Below, one piece after another: positions 1 through 6,845 of a stretch of 64,000 bases of DNA; the first letter of the stretch is position 1; each line of letters starts with the position of its first letter. Where the stretch lies: assembly GCA_045633565.1 (NCBI GenBank), contig JAZQYO010000030.1, positions 1 to 64,000 on the forward strand, read 5' to 3'. Origin of the DNA: RGIG7450 sp045633565 (GTDB lineage: Bacteria; Bacillota; Clostridia; RUG12999). Both the position numbers and the translations under genes were made by a program. Under the pieces are notes generated by a model. That model was not told the DNA's origin and made no database searches. It saw only the letters and a program-made list of their open reading frames with translations.

Positions 1-163
<163 letters not shown>

Positions 164-172
164 GTAATTTTT

Positions 173-201
173 AAAAGGGTGATTAAAATCACCCTTTTTT
201 C
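173..201 (+). terminator. Rho-independent terminator of lysS
   Basis: The hairpin AAGGGTGAT / ATCACCCTT has a small AT loop and is followed by a run of six T. It sits directly behind the lysS stop codon. Confidence 0.9.
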
Positions 202-224
202 ATTCACTTTTCATATTAAAATAC

Positions 225-253
225 TTGACTTTTTTTGTCTTATGTAGTAAGAT
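225..253 (+). promoter_or_regulatory. Promoter of the 286-951 gene
   Basis: TTGACT at 225-230 and TAAGAT at 248-253 are separated by 17 bp, a good vegetative sigma-A promoter. It fires downstream of the lysS terminator and upstream of the RBS GGTGGAG at 271-277. Confidence 0.6.
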
Positions 254-285
254 TGATTTACATAATTTATGGTGGAGATACAGAT

Positions 286-951
286 ATGGAAAAAAAGTTT
301 TACCAGGAATATAAAATAACCGAGTTTAAGTTCTGGCAGAATTTCTGGGATTATTACAAGGTGTATATGCTGTTTGCCGTTATGATAATAGCGATGGTTG
401 TTGTGGGAGTTAAAAGCTGTGTAAACAGGGTGGACAGTGACCTTACGGTAACATATTTCGGCGAGAGTGCAATGCTGGCTGTTGATAATTTTGAGGCCTG
501 TCTTAACAAGTGGGCAGAGGATATTGACGGTGACGGGCAGGTTACGGTCCAGATTTCAAACTATCCATTCGGGCAAGGGGAGAATGCTGAAACGGTTACT
601 GCGATTCTGCAGAAAATAGATGCAGACCTTATTGCCGGTGACCCGTTTATTCTGATGACGGACGAGGTTTTTATAAACCGGTTTGTCAACATGCAGTCCC
701 TTCAACCGATTGATGAGATTGTAGATGAAATGGATATCCCGGAAGAATATGTAAAGCGAGATGCCCAGACAAACAAGGTTGTGGCGATTGATATAACCGA
801 TATGCCGATTGGGAGTGTTGCGGGCTTTATGCCGGACAAAAGAATGTATATCGGAATGAAGGTTCTGCCTTACAGCAAGATGGATGATGAAAACTATATG
901 GCACTTCATAACCAGGTTGTTAGGATAATAAAAAATATGCTTGAAATGTAA
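286..951 (+). CDS. Unknown single-pass membrane protein
   Basis: 221 residues from the ATG at 286, preceded by GGTGGAG with 8-base spacing; the reading frame extends further up but would run into the promoter. A short basic/aromatic cytoplasmic head (1-24) is followed by one hydrophobic segment (about 25-43), then about 175 soluble residues expected outside the cell. The outer part (DADLIAGDPFILMTDE, then LQPIDEIVDEM) resembles the ligand-lobe region of extracellular solute-binding proteins, but no full domain is recognised. Monocistronic: its own promoter lies upstream and a shared bidirectional terminator downstream. Function unknown. Confidence 0.75.
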   Translation: MEKKFYQEYKITEFKFWQNFWDYYKVYMLFAVMIIAMVVVGVKSCVNRVDSDLTVTYFGESAMLAVDNFEACLNKWAEDIDGDGQVTVQISNYPFGQGENAETVTAILQKIDADLIAGDPFILMTDEVFINRFVNMQSLQPIDEIVDEMDIPEEYVKRDAQTNKVVAIDITDMPIGSVAGFMPDKRMYIGMKVLPYSKMDDENYMALHNQVVRIIKNMLEM

Positions 952-982
952 AAAAGTCTGTGCATAGCACAGACTTTTTTAC
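951..982. terminator. Bidirectional terminator between convergent genes
   Basis: A 13-bp stem (AAAAAGTCTGTGC with GCACAGACTTTTT) and a 3-base loop carry T runs on both strands. It serves the membrane protein gene on plus and mnmA on minus, which ends at 991. Confidence 0.88.
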
Positions 983-990
983 ATTTATAA

Positions 991-2025
991 TTATATTGCG
1001 TTTATTATTTCTGCTCCGCCGACGAGGATGTCTCCGTGATAGAACACAACCGACTGACCGGGAGTGATTGCTCGTTGAGGCTCTTTAAATTCCACAATGA
1101 TATTTTCGCCATCGGGGAATACCACTGCCTTTGCAGGCTTTGCGGCATATCGGATTTTAGCTTCTACCTCAAGTGGGGAAATAAGGTTATCGGCGATTTG
1201 AAAATTGGCATTTTTTGCAAGTAGCTTTGATTTAAAAAGATGCTCGTTTTCACCTAAAATTACACGGTTTTTTTCTGCGTCTAAACCAACAACATATTTT
1301 TTGCCGTCAGAGGCTATGCCAAGGCCTTTGCGCTGACCAAGTGTATAACCGGCAATCCCGGTATGATGCCCCAGAATATTCCCCTCCGGGTCAACAATTT
1401 CACCGGGGATTAATGCATCAGGATTATGCTTTAAAAGGTAATCCTTTACCGATATATCTTTTAAAAAACAGATGTCCTGACTGTCCGGACTGTTTGCGGC
1501 CGCAAGACCGTGCTCTGCCGCAATTTCTCTGATTTGAGCTTTGGTAAACTCACCAAGCGGCATAAGAATTTTTGAAATCTGCTGTTGCGTGAGAGTCCAG
1601 AACATATAAGTCTGGTCTTTTGATACGTCGGCGCTTTTTTTAAAGGTCAGCCTGCCCGACTTCTCATCACGGACGACAGAGGCATAATGACCGGTAGCAA
1701 TATAATCGGCCTTGTTACCGATATAATCTATTGCGGCGCCAAATTTAATATTTTTGTTGCATAAAATACAGGGATTTGGAGTAAGTCCCCGGCTATATAT
1801 TTCCAGGAAAGGACCGGTGACGGTGGCTTTAAACTCTTTCCGGAAATCTATTACCTCGTGAGGGATATCAAGGTGACAGCAAACCTCTGCGGCATCGTCA
1901 GTATTTTGCTCATCGGTGAGAAAAAGAGTAAACCCGGTGACATCATACCCCTGCTCTTTTAACAATAAAGCTGCAACAGCGCTGTCAACACCACCGCTAA
2001 CGCCAATATAAACTTTTTCAGCCAC
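991..2025 (-). CDS. mnmA: tRNA-specific 2-thiouridylase MnmA
   Basis: 344 residues, a usual MnmA length (about 350-370). It thiolates U34 of tRNA-Lys, tRNA-Glu and tRNA-Gln using sulfur passed on by a cysteine desulfurase. The PP-loop ATP motif SGGVDS is at residues 10-15. The catalytic Cys89 lies in PNPCILCNK and its partner Cys186 in DSQDICFL. The family tail (GQSVVFYHGD) is intact. It starts at ATG 2025, behind GAGGTGGTA. A TTGACT-N17-TATGAT promoter precedes it, so it can be expressed apart from the spoIIE transcript upstream. The cysteine desulfurase at 54339-55460 is a possible but unproven sulfur donor. Confidence 0.96.
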   Translation of the reverse strand: MAEKVYIGVSGGVDSAVAALLLKEQGYDVTGFTLFLTDEQNTDDAAEVCCHLDIPHEVIDFRKEFKATVTGPFLEIYSRGLTPNPCILCNKNIKFGAAIDYIGNKADYIATGHYASVVRDEKSGRLTFKKSADVSKDQTYMFWTLTQQQISKILMPLGEFTKAQIREIAAEHGLAAANSPDSQDICFLKDISVKDYLLKHNPDALIPGEIVDPEGNILGHHTGIAGYTLGQRKGLGIASDGKKYVVGLDAEKNRVILGENEHLFKSKLLAKNANFQIADNLISPLEVEAKIRYAAKPAKAVVFPDGENIIVEFKEPQRAITPGQSVVFYHGDILVGGAEIINAI

Positions 2026-2063
2026 GATACCACCTCACCTTATGCTTTGATTACATATGTTTA

Positions 2064-2092
2064 ATCATATATTAATTATCGCACAAAGTCAA
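2064..2092 (-). promoter_or_regulatory. Promoter of mnmA
   Basis: On the minus strand TTGACT (2092-2087) and TATGAT (2069-2064) are 17 bp apart, with the start codon about 39 bases downstream of the -10. Confidence 0.6.
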
Positions 2093-2099
2093 CGGTTTT

Positions 2100-2300
2100 T
2101 CAATAGATTTTCAGGAAAAGGGATAGCAGCAAGGCTGTTGATGTGGCAATACCTGCAAAAAACCAAAGGGTTTTTTCAGAGGTTTTTTTTCTTTTTGAGG
2201 TTATTCTTCTGCGGCTGGGAATACGATTTGCATAGCTGTCTATAATTTCCTGAGCCTCTTTTACAATATCTCTGTTATCTGACATGTCAAGCCCTCTCAT
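2100..2300 (-). CDS. Small tail-anchored membrane protein, unknown
   Basis: 66 residues from ATG 2300, which overlaps the spoIIE stop by four bases (ATGA). A second ATG at 2285 has the better ribosome-binding site (AGAGGG, 6-base spacing) and would give 61 residues. The protein has a charged soluble head, a very basic stretch (RRRITSKRKK) and one C-terminal hydrophobic helix ending close to the stop. This suggests a tail anchor with the head in the cytoplasm. The overlap implies translation coupled to spoIIE, so a sporulation role is possible but only by position. No family recognised. Confidence 0.6.
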   Translation of the reverse strand: MRGLDMSDNRDIVKEAQEIIDSYANRIPSRRRITSKRKKTSEKTLWFFAGIATSTALLLSLFLKIY

Positions 2301-4618
2301 GATTTATTAATCCTTTCACTCAACTTAATGGCAGTTACCATCATATCATCCTGCGGTACGCCTTCGGCAACCGCTGACATTATTATATTGTCGGCAATAT
2401 CTTTACCTGAGGTAACTTCCATAAGCTTTAAAATATTTCCCACACACTCTTCGCCTTTTTTTCGGTCGCCGATACCATCAGTAATTCCGTCGGTCATCAT
2501 GACAATATAGCTTGTCCCGCTTAAAAAAACTGTCTGCCGGGGTGCACAGTCTATATCAAGAACGCCGAGAGGAATGGTGTTTTCGCGGATGATTTCCACT
2601 TCATCGCCGGTTTTAACTATACTCGCAACTGCGCCGGCTTTTGTGAAATCCGCCCTGCCTGTAAACAAATCTACCGACAGGCAATCGAAGGTTATGCATC
2701 GTTCGTCCATGCTGCTGCTTATAAGACCGCCGTTAATTATTTTAAGTACACTTTGCGGTTTAAACCCGCTTAAAATGAGGGTTTTGAAAAGGCGGATAAC
2801 TTTCCCCGAATCTTCGTTTGCCTGTGCACCTGTCCCCATTCCGTCGCATATAAGACAGTAAAAAGTTCCTTCGGGGGTCACAAACCACTCTGCGCTGTCA
2901 CCGCTTTGTCTGGAACCGTGTTTGTTCATTGTAATTATAGACACATCATAATCAAACATAAGGCTTTCCTGGAGTTTGATTACAAACCCGTTTCCGGTGC
3001 GATATTCGTCGGATATGCACATTTTTCGTCCGGTAAGTTTTTCGGCTGTGGGAATAATATCAAAAAGGATTTCTTTTGACGTGCGGAGAGTAATTTCAAA
3101 CCGACCGCAGTCATTCATTATAATGCTTATTTCCGGGGATTTTATACCATTTGCCGAAAGCTGCCGGCACAGTTCGCTTTCAAGCGAAGCAAAATCAGGC
3201 CGAATATTTATGATTTTCTCCTCTTTGGAATTTATAATTTCAAGAAAATCTGCCCAACCGTCGGAAAAATTTTTGGCGTAAAGGTCAACTCGTCTTTTGA
3301 TAATACCTTCACGTTTTAAAACTCCGTAAAGCTCTCCGGCAGTTTCGCGAAGGGTATCCCCACGGACGCATCTGCCCGATATATGCTCACTAAGCTGGTC
3401 GGCTTTTTCTTCAAACAGGGCAGCAGTCACTTTTTCAAACATGGCATTACTGCCTTTTATGTTCTTGCTCCAACAGTATTTATTTAAACTGCAACCGTCG
3501 CAGACACGTGCGACAAGTCGCTCTTTTATAAGCTTTTTTTCGTCCTCATCCTCTGAAATTTCCGGTGGAGAATATGCCTCTGCAATAGCGGAAGCAGAGT
3601 TGCGAAGTGAGGCGAGTGCTTCGCCAATAGTTCCCTTAAGCCTCATTACAAATCCGCCCGCAGCATCATACACGGGGCAACGTATGCTGAATTTTTCAAA
3701 ATAGGAGAGCACTTTCTCGGGCGTGAAGAAGAAGATTAAACCGGCTGCAGCTATTTCAATAAGATTAACCAGAACAATTGTTGAAGAATTATAGTATCCC
3801 GTAAAGAGTGAATTTGCAAATGCAGCGGATAAAACAACACCTATCTTACCAAAAATATTCATAATTCCCGCAATAAGTCCCATAAATCCGTAAACACCCG
3901 TAAGGGCAGGGGCGTCACCCTGACTTATTCCTGCTATTATTCCAAGAGCAGCTCCGACTGCACCGGAAATGCCTATACCGCCTTTGTAGGCAGTGAAAAG
4001 AATAATATACATACTGAGTACATTTGCCGGTTTAATGCCCCAAAAATTTATTCCCTGAAGACCTGCCACTACAGCACCTGCCATTATTGCTACTGCAACA
4101 CTGTCCTCATCTGTTATTATTTTCCAGCCTCTTTCGGCTACGTCTGAAGCTTTTGAAAACACTATACACAGTCCGCCTGCGGCGAGTGCATCGGTAACAG
4201 ATGTGATGAGTGAATAATAAAAAGTTCCGCTGAAAAAAGAGAAAATAAGCCCGGAAAACAGGGTGCAGCCTGTAGCCATTCCGGAAACAAAGCCTACCTT
4301 TTTCCAAGCATAATTTCCGCAAACCTTTTTTAGGGTAAAAACAAGCAGTATTCCAAGAATGTGTGATATTCTGCCGGCATCCGAGCCCATTAAAAGCGTG
4401 CCGGCAACACTTGCGGCAAAAATGGTATAATACTTGTCCGCACAAATATTTGCCGCATACCATGCAATTCCAAATGGAGCCATACTTCCTAAAACGGTCA
4501 CACGGGAAATCATAACTGCCATAGCTGCGATAACTGCAGAGCTGTGTGAAAAAATCTCTGCTACCCGGCCTGCTTTGTCCGGTCGTCGTTTATATGTAAC
4601 AATTTCTTCTGTATTCAT
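2297..4618 (-). CDS. spoIIE: Stage II sporulation protein E (PP2C phosphatase)
   Basis: 773 residues from ATG 4618 (RBS GGGAGG, 10-base spacing). Upstream in-frame starts overlap the promoter and were rejected. SpoIIE is the membrane serine phosphatase that dephosphorylates SpoIIAA and so activates sigma-F in the forespore; it also localises to the polar septum with FtsZ. Residues about 25-330 hold many hydrophobic segments, as in the ten-helix N-terminus of the family. The middle is a cysteine-containing regulatory region. Residues about 560-770 form the PP2C domain with the metal-binding DGMGTG and the late MMTDGITDG motif. It has a Spo0A-type promoter and is followed by a coupled small membrane gene. 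Confidence 0.96.
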   Translation of the reverse strand: MNTEEIVTYKRRPDKAGRVAEIFSHSSAVIAAMAVMISRVTVLGSMAPFGIAWYAANICADKYYTIFAASVAGTLLMGSDAGRISHILGILLVFTLKKVCGNYAWKKVGFVSGMATGCTLFSGLIFSFFSGTFYYSLITSVTDALAAGGLCIVFSKASDVAERGWKIITDEDSVAVAIMAGAVVAGLQGINFWGIKPANVLSMYIILFTAYKGGIGISGAVGAALGIIAGISQGDAPALTGVYGFMGLIAGIMNIFGKIGVVLSAAFANSLFTGYYNSSTIVLVNLIEIAAAGLIFFFTPEKVLSYFEKFSIRCPVYDAAGGFVMRLKGTIGEALASLRNSASAIAEAYSPPEISEDEDEKKLIKERLVARVCDGCSLNKYCWSKNIKGSNAMFEKVTAALFEEKADQLSEHISGRCVRGDTLRETAGELYGVLKREGIIKRRVDLYAKNFSDGWADFLEIINSKEEKIINIRPDFASLESELCRQLSANGIKSPEISIIMNDCGRFEITLRTSKEILFDIIPTAEKLTGRKMCISDEYRTGNGFVIKLQESLMFDYDVSIITMNKHGSRQSGDSAEWFVTPEGTFYCLICDGMGTGAQANEDSGKVIRLFKTLILSGFKPQSVLKIINGGLISSSMDERCITFDCLSVDLFTGRADFTKAGAVASIVKTGDEVEIIRENTIPLGVLDIDCAPRQTVFLSGTSYIVMMTDGITDGIGDRKKGEECVGNILKLMEVTSGKDIADNIIMSAVAEGVPQDDMMVTAIKLSERINKS

Positions 4619-4642
4619 CTTCCATAGACCTCCCATATTCAT

Positions 4643-4717
4643 ACTATACAACACAAAATTTACAAAAAATGTAAAAATATGGTAATTATTACTTTTTTTC
4701 TTCGACAAATTCTGACA
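4643..4717 (-). promoter_or_regulatory. Spo0A-type promoter of spoIIE with two 0A boxes
   Basis: On the minus strand, -35 TTTACA (4675-4670) and -10 TATAGT (4648-4643) are separated by 21 bp rather than 17. A perfect 0A box TGTCGAA lies at 4707-4701, and a one-mismatch-class box TGTCAGA at 4717-4711, exactly 10 bp (one helical turn) upstream. Bacillus subtilis spoIIE and spoIIG promoters are known for the same wide spacing and for activation by phosphorylated Spo0A. Spo0A control here is inferred from that match. Confidence 0.75.
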
Positions 4718-4783
4718 GTGCGCTTTGCACAAGGGATGATTAAAAGGTGGTTGTGTGATAGAATATAAAAAAGGAGGGGTTAT

Positions 4784-5155
4784 ATGAAAAAAAGCAACAT
4801 AAGAGATTACGGAGTGTCGGCATTCAGGTACTATGCCATGGCGGAAAAAAACAAAAAGTCTCTCATTTTACCTGAAAATGAAAGACTTGCAAGCGGGTGT
4901 ATACTTGATATTCTGGCTGTTGAAAAAACGCTGCGTGACCTTGAAAAAACAAGTGAGGGGGAGCAAATGCTTAAAGTGCTTAAAACCGTGTATTTCACCA
5001 TGCCCGAACGGAATTTGAAAAAAGGGGAAATTTCTAGCAGGGTAATACTTGCCGGAGAAAACATACACGCCAGTGAGGCTACAATTTACCGGATTTTAAA
5101 CCGGGTCACTAACCTTTTTGCTCAAAATCGTGGTCTGAGGGTTTCTCTTTTTTGA
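4784..5155 (+). CDS. Unknown protein with probable C-terminal HTH
   Basis: 123 residues from ATG 4784 behind an excellent RBS (AAGGAGGGG). It is divergent from spoIIE and shares the intergenic region with its 0A boxes. The C-terminal half (about 70-115) reads like a sigma-region-4/ArpU-type helix-turn-helix: a helix around ISSRVI, then SEATIYRILNRV as recognition-like helix, then an LFAQNRGLR tail. The N-terminal part is charged and helical. An extended -10 (TGATAGAAT, 4756-4764) precedes it. A DNA-binding role is inferred from pattern only. Its last 47 bases overlap the convergent gene at 5109-5360. Confidence 0.7.
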   Translation: MKKSNIRDYGVSAFRYYAMAEKNKKSLILPENERLASGCILDILAVEKTLRDLEKTSEGEQMLKVLKTVYFTMPERNLKKGEISSRVILAGENIHASEATIYRILNRVTNLFAQNRGLRVSLF

Positions 5156-5360
5156 GATATATTTTGAAAATTATTGCAGCAATAAGACATTCGGTGAAAA
5201 TTACCACTGCTGCCTGGCGGAGATATTCAGTCATAACAAAGGATTCATAGCTGAAAGTGCCTTTGCCTGTAAAATATGCCATTATCAATAAAACAGCCGA
5301 TAAAATACTGCCGACAGTGAGCATGCCTGTCGGCAATATTTTTTTTATGCGGTTGTACAT
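5109..5360 (-). CDS. Small two-TM membrane protein, unknown
   Basis: 83 residues with two hydrophobic segments (about 12-32 and 48-68), short basic N-terminus and charged C-terminus (KEKPSDHDFEQKG), consistent with a hairpin membrane protein. ATG 5360 has AAAGGA about 10 bases upstream. The 3' end overlaps the end of the convergent gene at 4784-5155 by 47 bases, so the two mRNAs are complementary there and no terminator is seen between them. No family recognised. The RBS and clean TM pattern favour a real gene. Confidence 0.6.
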   Translation of the reverse strand: MYNRIKKILPTGMLTVGSILSAVLLIMAYFTGKGTFSYESFVMTEYLRQAAVVIFTECLIAAIIFKIYLKKEKPSDHDFEQKG

Positions 5361-5509
5361 AACTCACCAATCCTTTCATTAAACAATCATACAACAAATT
5401 GTGACACCTTTCAATGATTAATTGTTTCCTTCTACGGCAATTTCTGTCCTAAAATGTAAAATATTTACAAATATGTAAAAATTTGTATTTTATTATCAAA
5501 CGGTTTTTC

Positions 5510-5538
5510 TTGCACAAAAGAAATGAATAATGTAAAAT
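5510..5538 (+). promoter_or_regulatory. Promoter of the 5563 gene
   Basis: TTGCAC (5510-5515) and TAAAAT (5533-5538) are 17 bp apart. The RBS AAGGAGAG follows at 5547-5554. The rest of the gap 5361-5509 shows only AT-rich sequence. Confidence 0.5.
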
Positions 5539-5562
5539 AATTATGTAAGGAGAGTGGGGAAA

Positions 5563-5898
5563 ATGAACAAAAAACTTTGCGTTTCAAGAAGAATTACGGG
5601 CATTCCGGGCAGGCTGGATTATTATCTGACCGAAAGCAGATATGAGGATAAAAATGAGGGTATAAAAACAGTTGTTTTTGGCGTGGAAATAAACAAAATT
5701 CTTTTTGACAAAGAAGGAGCAGAACAGGTTTATAAATGCCATGTCGGTGATTTGTCGCCGGAAAAAAACAGGGTGATTGACTTTTTATATATGCTGGGTG
5801 AAATGGAAGCTATGCCTGAAAGTCTTGAGGATATAGCGAACGATTTTGTAGATGACGATTTTTTTATAAATTTTAATATGATGCAAAAATCCGCCTGA
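5563..5898 (+). CDS. Small acidic protein, DUF6514-like
   Basis: 111 residues from ATG 5563 with RBS AAGGAGAG 8 bases upstream; the in-frame GTG at 5554 lies inside that RBS. No signal peptide or TM segment. The order of features (an N-terminal LDYYLTES strand, a central VVFGVEINK, a later SPEKNRVIDFLYML helix and an acidic end) resembles the small clostridial DUF6514 family, but I recall this from memory and it is tentative. Function of that family is unknown. The stop codon falls in the loop of its own terminator hairpin. Confidence 0.7.
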   Translation: MNKKLCVSRRITGIPGRLDYYLTESRYEDKNEGIKTVVFGVEINKILFDKEGAEQVYKCHVGDLSPEKNRVIDFLYMLGEMEAMPESLEDIANDFVDDDFFINFNMMQKSA

Positions 5899-5912
5899 CG
5901 GCGGATTTTTTT
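5885..5912 (+). terminator. Terminator overlapping the stop codon of the 5563 gene
   Basis: ATCCGCC (5889-5895) pairs with GGCGGAT (5899-5905) around a 4-base-class loop that contains the TGA stop, followed by seven T. Confidence 0.88.
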
Positions 5913-5953
5913 GCTTGATTTAACTTGAAATACAGGGGGTATTGTGGTAGAAT

Positions 5954-6093
5954 GAGTTTGCAATGCAAACTCAATGAATAGTGAAAAATGAATAGTGAAG
6001 AATTAATGAACAAATGCTCCACATTTGAATTAAAAGAAAATTGCATTGCGATTTTCAACCACAATTATTCATCATTCATTATTAATTATTCAT
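5954..6093. repeat. MITE-like element with imperfect terminal inverted repeats
   Basis: A non-coding stretch of about 140 bp. The arm 5974-6004 (ATGAATAGTGAA...) is inverted at 6063-6093, with about 25 of 31 positions matching. At the left edge is a perfect 8-bp hairpin, GAGTTTGC-AAT-GCAAACTC (5954-5972). A second near-perfect hairpin (GAAAATTGC / GCGATTTTC, 6035-6055) lies inside. Similar short AT-rich palindromic repeats are scattered in many Firmicute genomes. No transposase is encoded. The flanks (5913-5953, 6094-6158) show only upstream sequence for the next gene. Confidence 0.5.
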
Positions 6094-6158
6094 TAAAAAT
6101 CAGTGGCATCTTTCCTGTTACCCAATTATAGAATAATTGTATAAATGGAGGGTTTAAA

Positions 6159-6800
6159 ATGGTAACGTTAATACTTGAGAGACATGGGCAGAGCGAAGGG
6201 AACACAAAAAAACTTTTTACCGGTCACGCCGATATCGGACTCACTCCGTTTGGTAGAGAGCAGGTGAACAAATCGGCGGAATATATTGCGGAAAATTATA
6301 AGGTTGACAAAATATATTCCAGTGATTTAAAAAGAGCCGTTGAAACAGCAGAATTTGTGGCTGAAAAAACAGGACTTAAGATAATAAAAAGTGCAAAACT
6401 CAGGGAACTTTATGCGGGCGAATGGGAGGGCAGAGAGTTTGATGAAATAGAGAAAAACTACCCTGAAGACTGGAAAGTTTGGCGTAATGATATCGGAAAC
6501 GCAAGATGTACCGGCGGTGAAAGCGTGAAAGAACTTGGAGAAAGGTTTATATCTGCAATCACCGAGATTGCGCGGGAAAATGAGGGAAAAACAGTGCTTA
6601 TAACAACCCACGCAACTCCTATCAGGGTTACTCAATGTCTGCTTGGCGGCCATATGCTTGGTGAAATGAAAAATTTGCATTGGGGAGCAAATGCTTCCAT
6701 TACAGTTTTGGAATATGATAACGACGGGTGGGAAATTGTACTGTCGGGGTATGATGACCACTTGGGTGAGCTTAAAACAAGTTTGCCGGCAAATGTATAA
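6159..6800 (+). CDS. Histidine phosphatase family protein (phosphoglycerate mutase-like)
   Basis: 213 residues, cytoplasmic. The phosphoacceptor motif LERHGQSEGN is at residues 5-14 (His8-type catalytic histidine after Arg). The second conserved Arg and the acid Glu lie in YAGEWEG (about 86-92), and the second catalytic His is in TTHATPIR (about 149-156). The length and the FTGHADIGLTPFG start fit the GpmB/CobC branch. The substrate (phosphoglycerate, alpha-ribazole phosphate or another phosphoester) cannot be decided; no cobalamin genes are nearby. RBS GGAGGG precedes ATG 6159. Monocistronic, with its own terminator. Confidence 0.9.
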   Translation: MVTLILERHGQSEGNTKKLFTGHADIGLTPFGREQVNKSAEYIAENYKVDKIYSSDLKRAVETAEFVAEKTGLKIIKSAKLRELYAGEWEGREFDEIEKNYPEDWKVWRNDIGNARCTGGESVKELGERFISAITEIARENEGKTVLITTHATPIRVTQCLLGGHMLGEMKNLHWGANASITVLEYDNDGWEIVLSGYDDHLGELKTSLPANV

Positions 6801-6805
6801 AAAAT

Positions 6806-6842
6806 TAAGAGCTAAATTGTCATAGCAATTCAGCTCTTTTTG
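6806..6842. terminator. Terminator between convergent genes
   Basis: The stem AAGAGCT-A-AATTG / CAATT-C-AGCTCTT closes on a 6-base loop, with five T on the plus side and an AATTTT run on the minus side. It serves the histidine phosphatase gene and the GH78-like gene that ends at 6846. Confidence 0.85.
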
Positions 6843-6845
6843 ATA

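Noticed and set aside
1036..1224. Antisense ORFs across mnmA, spoIIE, mnmG, prfA and other genes
   Set aside because: They lie fully inside genes with clear families and have no RBS or recognisable protein features.
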